Shown one piece after another: positions 1 through 5,748 of a stretch of DNA of 8,406 bases. A model generated the notes under the pieces. It saw nothing but the letters and a program-made list of their open reading frames with translations. It had not been told where the DNA came from and ran no database searches. Position 1 is the first letter of the stretch, and the number at the start of each line of letters is the position of its first letter. The position numbers were made by a program, and so were the translations under genes. Location: assembly GCA_028686565.1 (NCBI GenBank), contig JAQUBU010000088.1, positions 1 to 8,406 on the forward strand, given 5' to 3'. This DNA comes from Syntrophomonadaceae bacterium (GTDB lineage Bacteria; Bacillota; Syntrophomonadia; Syntrophomonadales; Syntrophomonadaceae).

Positions 1-197
1 TGCTTACCTCCTCACCAAAAGGTACAGAGGAAATCCCTGCTTTACATTTGGATAATGCCGGATTACCTAAGCCTACAGTTGCTCGAGTACATCGTCTATT
101 TACCATTGACCAATCTATCGTTCTCAAGAGGTTGGGTTCATTGCATTCAGAAGATTTAAAAAATATTATGGATGCATTGTCGTTACTTTTATTCTAA
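1..197 (+). CDS. PemK/MazF-family mRNA interferase toxin, C-terminal part (5' end outside window)
   Basis: An open frame enters from the left edge (codons in frame from base 3) and ends at TAA 195-197, giving 64 residues. The translation contains LTSSPKGTEEIPAL, GLPKPTVARVHRLFTID and the tail LKRLGSLHSEDLKNIMDALS. This matches the end of PemK/MazF toxins: the 'LPKPS.ar.hrlfti' strand, then 'lkklG.L....l..i..al' forming the last helix. The family cuts single-stranded or messenger RNA at short specific sites and is held inactive by a cognate antitoxin. The catalytic N-terminal half and any antitoxin gene lie upstream, outside the window, so activity and pairing cannot be judged. The stop overlaps the stop of the convergent yifB gene by two bases. 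The family call is recalled from motif patterns; a solitary PemK-like protein is also possible. Confidence 0.72.
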   Translation, partial: LTSSPKGTEEIPALHLDNAGLPKPTVARVHRLFTIDQSIVLKRLGSLHSEDLKNIMDALSLLLF

Positions 198-1726
198 TTC
201 CTCCAGTACTTCCTATCCAAACTCCGGTACTGCAGGGCTTCGCCCAGGTGCTGCATCTTGATATTTTCCGACTGCTCCAGGTCGGCGATACTGCGGGCGA
301 CTTTGAGTATTCGGTCATGAGCGCGGGCGCTCATCTGCAGCCGATCAAAGACATTCTTTAAGAGCCTCTCGGATTCTTCATCCAGTTTGCAGAATTTCTT
401 AACATCAGCCGGTCTCATCTCTGAATTCAAGCTTATCCTGTAGCGGGCAAACCGTTTATGCTGAATTTCTCTTGCTATCGTTACCTTTTCCCGCATAGTT
501 GCTGAACTCTCTCCGCTTTCCCGGTCCCGCAGCTGCTCGAAATTTACTCTGGGCAGTTCCACATGCAGATCCATGCGATCCAGAAGGGGGCCGCTGATGC
601 GCCCCAGATATTTTTGAATCTGCAGGGGAGTGCATTTGCATTCCACTTCCGAGCCGTAAAACCCACAAGGACATGGATTCATTGAAGCGATCAACCCGAA
701 ATTGGCAGGATAACTATGAGTTGCCTGAGCCCGGGCAATAGTTACTATTTTGTCTTCCAGGGGCTGCCTGAGTGCTTCCAGCAGGTCGCGGTTGAATTCG
801 GGGAACTCATCCAGGAACAGTACCCCGTTTTGGGCCAGGCTGATTTCGCCGGGGCGGGGTATTTTTCCGCCGCCAATGACGCTGGCGCTTGATGCGTTTT
901 TATGCGGAGCACGAAAGGGCCTGACATCTACCATGGGATGGTCGGGATTTAGGAGGCCGGCCACTGAATAGATGCGGGTGGTTTCCAGCACTTCCTCGCG
1001 GCTCATTTCCGGCATGATACCGGGAACCCGGCGGGCCAGCATGGTCTTGCCGCCTCCGGGAGGTCCGATCAGGAGCAGGTTGTGCAGGCCGGCAGCGGTT
1101 ACCAGAAGGGCTCTTTTGGCCATTTCCTGGCCTTTGACATCGGCGAAGTCAGGGATGTTGTCCGAACCTGTTCCACCTGTATAGGCAGTTGGCTCAACCT
1201 TGCTTAAAGCTGAATCACCTTGCAGGAATTGGCATACTTCCAGCAGGTTCCATGCTGCCAGGGAACGAACTTCGCTGACCAGACCGGCTTCCTGCCGGTT
1301 GGCCTCGGGTACAATAAAATATTTATCATCATTGGATTTCATCAGCTCCAGAGCCATGGGCAATATACCCGGCACTCCGCGCAAACTTCCATCTAGAGAT
1401 AATTCTCCGGCCCAGAAACACTTGTCCGGCATATCTGATTCAATCTGTCCTGATGCGATTATTATCCCCAGGGCAATAGCTAAATCAAAATGACTTCCTT
1501 CCTTTTTTATATCTGCCGGGGCCAGGTTGACTATGATCTTGCGGTTGGGGAAATTAAAGCCCGAGTTTTTAACGGCAGAACGAACTCTTTCCCTTGCCTC
1601 CCTGGTTGCCTGGGAGGCAAGGCCGACCAAATCAAAATTGGGCAATCCATTCTGGATATCTACTTCTACCTGAACGGGTCTGGCTTCTATTCCGGTTAGA
1701 ACGAGCGTATTTAATGTGGCCAGCAT
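194..1726 (-). CDS. yifB: YifB/ComM-family Mg-chelatase-like AAA+ ATPase
   Basis: The 510-residue protein has the usual family length. The N-terminal ChlI-like (S5-fold) domain covers about residues 1-170, with VEVDIQNGLPNFDLVGL and NLAPADIKKEG. The AAA+ core follows: Walker A GPPGGGKT at 221-228, Walker B VLFLDE at 302-307, and a sensor/arginine region RISGPLLDRMDLH near 376-388. Four cysteines (NPCPCG at 350-355 and CKC at 363-365) form the family's putative metal-binding loop. A helical Mg_chelatase_C domain ends the protein. Vibrio ComM is a hexameric helicase that drives branch migration during natural transformation; a similar DNA role here is inference. I chose ATG at 1724-1726 because GAGG lies six bases upstream and family members begin MLA-x-VxS/T; an in-frame TTG at 1763-1765 would add 13 residues without a ribosome site. 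It is convergent with the PemK-like gene and divergent from the holin-like gene. Confidence 0.95.
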   Translation of the reverse strand: MLATLNTLVLTGIEARPVQVEVDIQNGLPNFDLVGLASQATREARERVRSAVKNSGFNFPNRKIIVNLAPADIKKEGSHFDLAIALGIIIASGQIESDMPDKCFWAGELSLDGSLRGVPGILPMALELMKSNDDKYFIVPEANRQEAGLVSEVRSLAAWNLLEVCQFLQGDSALSKVEPTAYTGGTGSDNIPDFADVKGQEMAKRALLVTAAGLHNLLLIGPPGGGKTMLARRVPGIMPEMSREEVLETTRIYSVAGLLNPDHPMVDVRPFRAPHKNASSASVIGGGKIPRPGEISLAQNGVLFLDEFPEFNRDLLEALRQPLEDKIVTIARAQATHSYPANFGLIASMNPCPCGFYGSEVECKCTPLQIQKYLGRISGPLLDRMDLHVELPRVNFEQLRDRESGESSATMREKVTIAREIQHKRFARYRISLNSEMRPADVKKFCKLDEESERLLKNVFDRLQMSARAHDRILKVARSIADLEQSENIKMQHLGEALQYRSLDRKYWRN

Positions 1727-1793
1727 AAGACACCTCGAATAAATATTTGCTATATTCTTCGCCAAACAGGATAATATTCCTTTTTATAGAAAA

Positions 1794-1822
1794 ATAAAAC
1801 TTAAAAAAGCTAAAATTGTAAA
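1794..1822 (-). promoter_or_regulatory. candidate sigma-A-type promoter for yifB
   Basis: On the minus strand a TTTACA box (1817-1822, five of six bases of the -35 consensus) is separated by exactly 17 bases from TTTTAT (1794-1799, four of six of the -10 consensus), about 68 bases before the yifB start. The region is very AT-rich, so chance matches are likely; this is the best-spaced pair I found. Confidence 0.3.
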
Positions 1823-1963
1823 AAGTATTTAAAACAAAACATTGATTAAAGATAAACCTAAATTATTTGCATAAACTTCGGCTTTTTTAGCAATGATAAG
1901 AAAGCAATAAAAGTTAGACCTGATTCGAGTTGGTATTCTAAAGTGAAGGGAGGTTATCTCATT

Positions 1964-2293
1964 ATGATTGGAACCATAGTTCGTTTTGTTGTTTCGGCAT
2001 TAGTCTTAATGTTGGTTGGATATCTCCTGCCTGGTATAACTGTAGCAGGATTTACCGGTGCACTGATTGCTGCTGTAGTGATAGCGATTTTGGGCTATGT
2101 AGTAGAAGTCATTCTAGGGGATAGAATATCGCCGCGTTCCCGGGGAATCGTGGGGTTTGTTACCGCAGCTGTTGTGATTTATGTAGCACAGTTTATTATT
2201 CCTGACTACCTTTCAGTTTCTTTGTTGGGAAGTTTACTGGCCGCATTTGCAATTGGTCTGGTTGATGCCTTTGTACCTACTGAATTAAGATAG
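1964..2293 (+). CDS. small four-helix membrane protein, 'phage holin family' (YvlD-like, Phage_holin_4_2)
   Basis: The protein has 109 residues and is almost wholly hydrophobic, with predicted membrane helices at about 4-22, 30-51, 61-79 and 84-103. A short charged loop LGDRISPRSRG sits between helices two and three, and the end is VDAFVPTELR. The first and second halves look alike (AGFTGALIAAVVIAIL versus LGSLLAAFAIGLVDAF), as expected for the two-repeat PF04020 family that includes Bacillus YvlD. Despite the family name there is no phage context, and chromosomal members have no settled function; a membrane or envelope stress role is a guess by analogy. The start is ATG 1964 with AGGGAGG ten bases upstream. 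A GTG at 1943 in the same frame would place that ribosome site inside the gene. The gene is monocistronic, with a hairpin terminator directly after the stop. Confidence 0.88.
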   Translation: MIGTIVRFVVSALVLMLVGYLLPGITVAGFTGALIAAVVIAILGYVVEVILGDRISPRSRGIVGFVTAAVVIYVAQFIIPDYLSVSLLGSLLAAFAIGLVDAFVPTELR

Positions 2294-2294
2294 T

Positions 2295-2350
2295 AAAGCA
2301 CATAATCATCTTGCGATTTACAGGCCAGTAATCTGGCCTGTTGTGCTTTT
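2295..2350 (+). terminator. two-part hairpin, probable rho-independent terminator of the holin-like gene
   Basis: An inner 9-bp perfect stem ACAGGCCAG (2320-2328) / CTGGCCTGT (2333-2341) has a TAAT loop. It is flanked by an outer 8-bp perfect stem AAAGCACA (2295-2302) / TGTGCTTT (2342-2349). A 17-base bulge on the 5' side only (2303-2319) separates the two stems. The run of T at the end is short (four), so termination may be only partly efficient. It begins two bases after the stop codon. Confidence 0.75.
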
Positions 2351-2499
2351 ATAACGAAGCGAAGAGGTGTCGCCGCAAATATTAAGTAGCACTATTAATG
2401 AAATCGGCAGCGAGATCTGATTCTCCGTCTCGTTGCAACGGTGTGAAAGAAACTGCTCACAGTTGCTTAAAATTTTGCAGTAATACATTGGGAAATAGT
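2351..2499 (+). other. non-coding leader with small hairpins, no recognised family
   Basis: No convincing gene is visible between the terminator and tatA. A 9-bp stem GCAGCGAGA (2407-2415) / TCTCGTTGC (2428-2436), with one G-U pair, has a 12-base loop. A second 5-bp stem AACTG/CAGTT (2451-2455/2460-2464) has loop CTCA and competes with TGTGA/TCACA (2442-2446/2457-2461). The predicted tatA promoter lies downstream of these structures, so they would not be in that transcript unless an earlier start is used. I could not match them to a known riboswitch or T-box. Confidence 0.35.
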
Positions 2500-2528
2500 T
2501 TGCTAAACTAATAAAAGAACAGTAAAAT
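2500..2528 (+). promoter_or_regulatory. candidate sigma-A-type promoter for tatA
   Basis: TTGCTA (2500-2505, four of six bases of the -35 consensus) and TAAAAT (2523-2528, five of six of the -10 consensus) are separated by exactly 17 bases. The pair lies about 60 bases before the tatA start codon, a suitable distance. No experimental support is available. Confidence 0.4.
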
Positions 2529-2588
2529 AGACAAGCAGGCTTAGATAATTATTTACATATTAACCTTACTGGGAGGTAGGTGCTTTTA

Positions 2589-2918
2589 TTGTTTGGATTT
2601 ATTGGCAATATTGGACCATGGGAGATGATATTTATACTGGTGATAGCACTTATCGTGGTAGGGCCTGGAAAACTGCCGGAAGTAGCCAAATCTATTGGTA
2701 AAGCTGCAAAAGAGTTCAAAAAAGCAACTTCTGGTGTTCAGAAAGAATTTCAGGATGCCATTAATTTAGATGATAAACCATTGCCAGTAGCTGCTAAAAA
2801 AGAACAAAAAGAGGAAGGATCATCTGGAATTCCTCTTGACGAACTTAATAAAATGAGTCTTAATAATAAAAATGATAATTTGAATCCAATAGAAGAAGAG
2901 AACAAAAATCCTTCATAA
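2589..2918 (+). CDS. tatA: Sec-independent (Tat) protein translocase subunit, TatA/TatB family
   Basis: The 109-residue protein has the TatA layout: a short N-tail, one membrane helix (about residues 11-24), a hinge GPGKLPE (25-31), an amphipathic helix VAKSIGKAAKEFKKATSG, and a long charged tail. TatA oligomers form the pore that exports folded proteins carrying twin-arginine signals, working with TatC; no tatC is in the window. Two residues are unusual: the nearly invariant Phe before the hinge Gly is Val24, and Glu12 sits where TatB proteins carry their conserved Glu, so a TatB or dual role is possible. The start is uncertain. TTG 2589 gives MFGFIGNIG, aligning with Bacillus TatAd (MFSNIGIPG), with GGGAGG twelve bases upstream. 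GTG 2580 would add three residues but leaves only three bases after GGGAGG. Confidence 0.9.
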   Translation: MFGFIGNIGPWEMIFILVIALIVVGPGKLPEVAKSIGKAAKEFKKATSGVQKEFQDAINLDDKPLPVAAKKEQKEEGSSGIPLDELNKMSLNNKNDNLNPIEEENKNPS

Positions 2919-2947
2919 AATTCAGACATAAATTAAATATTAATATG

Positions 2948-3047
2948 CTCTTATCTAGAGAGGTGGAGGGACTGGCCCGATGAAACCCGGCAACCGCCTA
3001 TTAAGGTATGGTGCCAAATCCTGCAGGAGGATCCTGACAGATGAGAG
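2948..3047 (+). ncRNA. SAM-I (S-box) riboswitch aptamer
   Basis: The conserved S-box core is present in order: AGAGAGGTGGAGGGACTGGC, then CCGATGAAACCCGGCAACC (P2 with kink-turn), then GGTGCCAA and TCCTGCAGG. The closing helix P1 pairs CTCTTATCT (2948-2956) with AGATGAGAG (3039-3047), with one G-U pair. P4 is ATCCT/AGGAT (3018-3022/3028-3032). SAM-I riboswitches bind S-adenosylmethionine and switch off methionine and sulfur genes in Gram-positive bacteria. It lies between tatA and metH on the same strand, so metH and possibly the following genes are its targets. Its own promoter is not clear; the AT-rich 2919-2947 segment must contain the -10 region if transcription starts there. Confidence 0.97.
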
Positions 3048-3086
3048 GGGAATGCATGCAGAACCCTCTTTTTAGAGGGCTTTTTT
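3043..3086 (+). terminator. SAM riboswitch expression platform: terminator with competing antiterminator
   Basis: The terminator pairs CCCTCT (3064-3069) with AGAGGG (3074-3079) through a TTTT loop and is followed by C and six T (3081-3086). The same hexamer AGAGGG also occurs at 3044-3049, overlapping the 3' strand of P1, and can pair with CCCTCT to form an antiterminator. When SAM is bound, P1 holds 3039-3047 and the terminator forms, turning metH off. When SAM is scarce the antiterminator forms and transcription continues. Both alternatives are read directly from base pairing. Confidence 0.93.
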
Positions 3087-3119
3087 ATATTAAAGAAAAA
3101 TAAGCGGGGAGTGTTGTTT

Positions 3120-5633
3120 ATGGACCTGTCGACAAGATTAAAGGAAAAAATATTAATACTGGATGGGGCCATGGGTACCATGCTGCAGGCTAACGGAATG
3201 AAGGCCGGAGAATGCCCGGAATTATTTGGGGCCAATAATCCAGCGGTTCTTAAAGATATACACTATCAATATGCAGAAGCTGGATCTGATATTATTCAGA
3301 CCAATACTTTTGGGGCGAATAGGTTCAAACTAGATGAATACGGTTTGGGAGAACGGACTGTGGAAATAAATACTCTGGCCGTCCAGGCAGCCCGGGAGGG
3401 TGCCCGCGGACATGCCTTGGTAGCAGCTTCGATTGGACCGACCGGGAAGCTTCTTCGACCTATGGGCGATGTTGATTTTGATGACTTGTATGAAGTGTTT
3501 CGTGAACAAGTTCTAGCCTGCGAAAAAGCAGGAGCAGATTTGCTTTCAATTGAAACCATGGGTGATATAGGAGAAATGAGAGCAGCCTTAATAGCTGCCC
3601 GGCACAATACTCGTTTACCAGTACTGGCACATATGACTTTTGAAAATGGCGGCCGTACTATGATGGGAACTGATCCGCTGACCGCACTTATAATTATAGA
3701 AGGGTTGCAGCCTCTGGCCATAGGTGCCAATTGCTCGGGAGGGGCTCGCGAGTTATTGCCGGTAATTGAAAAGATGGCAAGGTTTACCAGTCTATACCTT
3801 TCGGTGGAGCCAAATGCCGGTATGCCTGCATTGATTAATGGGAATACTGTTTTCCCCGACAGCCCCGAAGACATGGCAGAGTATGCTTTGCGTTTAAGGG
3901 ATGCCGGAGCAAATATTATTGGTGGCTGTTGTGGCACAACACCTGCCCATATTCGAGCTATTGCCAGCGTAATTAAGGGGCTTGCCCCAATTAAGAGGGA
4001 GGGTCGCAGATTGCGGGCCCTGGCTTCGCGGGGGCAGCACATTTTATTGGGTAATGAACACCCCATGGCATTTATTGGAGAAAGAATCAATCCTACTGCT
4101 CGAAAAAAGCTGGCTCAGGATATAAGGGAAGGGAAAATGCAGGTTGTGGTGGAGGAAGCTCGTCAACAGGTTGCGGGAGGAGCGCCTATGCTGGATGTTA
4201 ATATGGGGGTTCCGGGTATTGATGAAGCAAATGCCATGCGGGAAGCAGTTTTAAATATTCAGGCAGCGGTTGATGTGCCTTTATCACTCGATTCGACTAA
4301 TGCAGCGGCCATTGAAGAAGGCTTAAAAAGCTTTGTGGGGCGTCCTTTGATTAACTCTACTACCGGTGAAGATAAGCAATTGGATATCGTGCTTCCTTTA
4401 GCCAAGAAATATGGAGCTGCCATATTAGGACTTTGTCTGGATGATAGCGGTATTCCCTATCAGGCCGAGGCCCGGGTCCAAATTGCCCGCAAGATACGAA
4501 AAAAGGCTCTGGAATATGGTTTGCGCGATGAAGATATATTTATTGACTGCCTGGTGAAAACCGCCAGTGCTGAACAGTCTCAAGTTATGGAGACATTGAA
4601 AGCCTTGCGGATTGTCAAAGAGGAAATGAATTTGGGAACGGTCTTGGGAGTCAGCAATGTGTCACATGGCCTGCCAGCCCGTGAAATTCTGAATTCAAGC
4701 TATCTCTCCATGGCCTGGGCAGCCGGATTGGATTTACCGATTATGAATCCTTTTGAAGAAAGAATGATGGATGCCAATCGTGCAGCCGCGGTACTGCTCA
4801 ACCGGGATTTGAACTCTGCCGGGTTCATAGAAAAGTATCGGGATTATAAGCCGGGTGGGGCTAATGCAACAATAAAAAATCGTCATGAAATTTGTTTGCA
4901 ATGCAATATTCCCGAACTTATAATAAGTCAAAAAACTCCTTTAGAAGCCAATAAACAGCAAAGCAAAGTTACATCACTTGCTGATGTTCCTTTATCAATA
5001 TATGCGCAGCTTAGCAAAGCGGTATTGGAAGGCAATACCGGAACCATTGAAACTTTAATTCTTAAGGTTCTTGATGAAGATCATATAGCTCCTTTGGAGG
5101 TAATCAATCAGGGTTTGATACCGGGTATTGAAAGTGCCGGACAATTATATGAACAGAAAAAATATTTTTTGCCGCAGTTAATGATGGCTGCCGAAACCAT
5201 GAAAAGGGCTTTTGCTATTGTTAAACCCCGGCTGGGTGAAGAAGCCAGTCAATCCAAAGGTGTTATTATTATGGCTACCGTGGAAGGCGACATTCATGAC
5301 ATTGGCAAGAACATTGTCACTGTAATGCTGGAAAATTACGGTTATCGGGTAATAGACCTGGGCAAGGATGTTGAGGCTGAGAAAATATTGGATGTTGCGC
5401 AGCAGGAAAAGGCTGATATAATTGGCTTGAGCGCGCTTATGACTACGACCATGCCGCATATGAGTGAGGTTATCGAAGGAGTCAAGGCAAGGGGGCTGCC
5501 CTGTCTGGTTATGGTCGGGGGGGCAGTTTTGAATCAGGAATATGCTGACAGCATCGGTGCCGATGCTTATTCTGAAGATGCCCGCCAGGCGGTGCTGGTT
5601 ACACAAATGTTATTAGGAAAAAGTAAGGAATAG
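3120..5633 (+). CDS. metH: cobalamin-dependent methionine synthase MetH, short form without reactivation domain
   Basis: The enzyme transfers a methyl group from methyltetrahydrofolate through cobalamin to homocysteine, making methionine in the cytoplasm. Three modules are visible in 837 residues. The homocysteine-binding barrel is at about 8-285, with LDGAMGTMLQ and zinc ligands Cys205 (GANCSGG) and Cys270/Cys271 (GGCCGTT). The pterin-binding barrel is at about 312-560, with GERINPTARKK, LDVNMGVPG and SLDSTN. The B12 cap and Rossmann domain are at about 625-835, with DIHDIGKN at 724-731 (His726 is the cobalt ligand) and GGAV. The SAM-binding reactivation domain of the roughly 1,230-residue E. 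coli MetH is absent, as in the Thermotoga enzyme. Start is ATG 3120, six bases after GGGGAGTG; a GTG at 3111 in frame would overlap that site. It follows the SAM riboswitch. Confidence 0.97.
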   Translation: MDLSTRLKEKILILDGAMGTMLQANGMKAGECPELFGANNPAVLKDIHYQYAEAGSDIIQTNTFGANRFKLDEYGLGERTVEINTLAVQAAREGARGHALVAASIGPTGKLLRPMGDVDFDDLYEVFREQVLACEKAGADLLSIETMGDIGEMRAALIAARHNTRLPVLAHMTFENGGRTMMGTDPLTALIIIEGLQPLAIGANCSGGARELLPVIEKMARFTSLYLSVEPNAGMPALINGNTVFPDSPEDMAEYALRLRDAGANIIGGCCGTTPAHIRAIASVIKGLAPIKREGRRLRALASRGQHILLGNEHPMAFIGERINPTARKKLAQDIREGKMQVVVEEARQQVAGGAPMLDVNMGVPGIDEANAMREAVLNIQAAVDVPLSLDSTNAAAIEEGLKSFVGRPLINSTTGEDKQLDIVLPLAKKYGAAILGLCLDDSGIPYQAEARVQIARKIRKKALEYGLRDEDIFIDCLVKTASAEQSQVMETLKALRIVKEEMNLGTVLGVSNVSHGLPAREILNSSYLSMAWAAGLDLPIMNPFEERMMDANRAAAVLLNRDLNSAGFIEKYRDYKPGGANATIKNRHEICLQCNIPELIISQKTPLEANKQQSKVTSLADVPLSIYAQLSKAVLEGNTGTIETLILKVLDEDHIAPLEVINQGLIPGIESAGQLYEQKKYFLPQLMMAAETMKRAFAIVKPRLGEEASQSKGVIIMATVEGDIHDIGKNIVTVMLENYGYRVIDLGKDVEAEKILDVAQQEKADIIGLSALMTTTMPHMSEVIEGVKARGLPCLVMVGGAVLNQEYADSIGADAYSEDARQAVLVTQMLLGKSKE

Positions 5634-5660
5634 TGAAATAGATACTGTGATACACGATCA

Positions 5661-5694
5661 GGGGACACATGCCCCGGCTTGGGTATATGTCCCC
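5661..5694 (+). repeat. GC-rich hairpin between metH and the homocysteine cassette
   Basis: GGGGACACAT (5661-5670) pairs with ATATGTCCCC (5685-5694) in a 10-bp stem with one mismatch, and an inner GCCC/GGGT stem can extend it. No T run follows, so it is not a classical rho-independent terminator. It could be a processing or stabilising stem at the metH 3' end, a weak terminator, or a REP-like unit; GGGGAC...GTCCCC hairpins recur between genes in many Clostridia. Confidence 0.6.
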
Positions 5695-5748
5695 ATAATA
5701 TAAACGAGGCGAAATAATGTATTATCAAACGATTATTAGGGGGGAGAA

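Noticed and set aside
750..1699. Four plus-strand open frames of 69-97 codons inside yifB
   Set aside because: All are shadows of the yifB frame, including its Walker A and B regions; no independent support.
1871..1890. ACTTCGGC followed by six T, looking like the second half of a terminator
   Set aside because: No matching GCCGAAGT is found upstream within a sensible distance, so no hairpin forms.
1964..2293. Prophage remnant suggested by the name 'phage holin family'
   Set aside because: No other phage gene, attachment site or integrase is present, and this family is common on bacterial chromosomes.
2351..2380. Lysine-riboswitch-like pieces (GAGGTG and GTCGCCG)
   Set aside because: The remaining conserved blocks and helices of that riboswitch are absent, and the next gene is tatA, not a lysine gene.
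3296..4090. 264-codon open frame on the minus strand within metH
   Set aside because: It lies wholly antisense to clearly conserved MetH sequence, shows no recognisable motif, and is explained by codon bias in the real gene.
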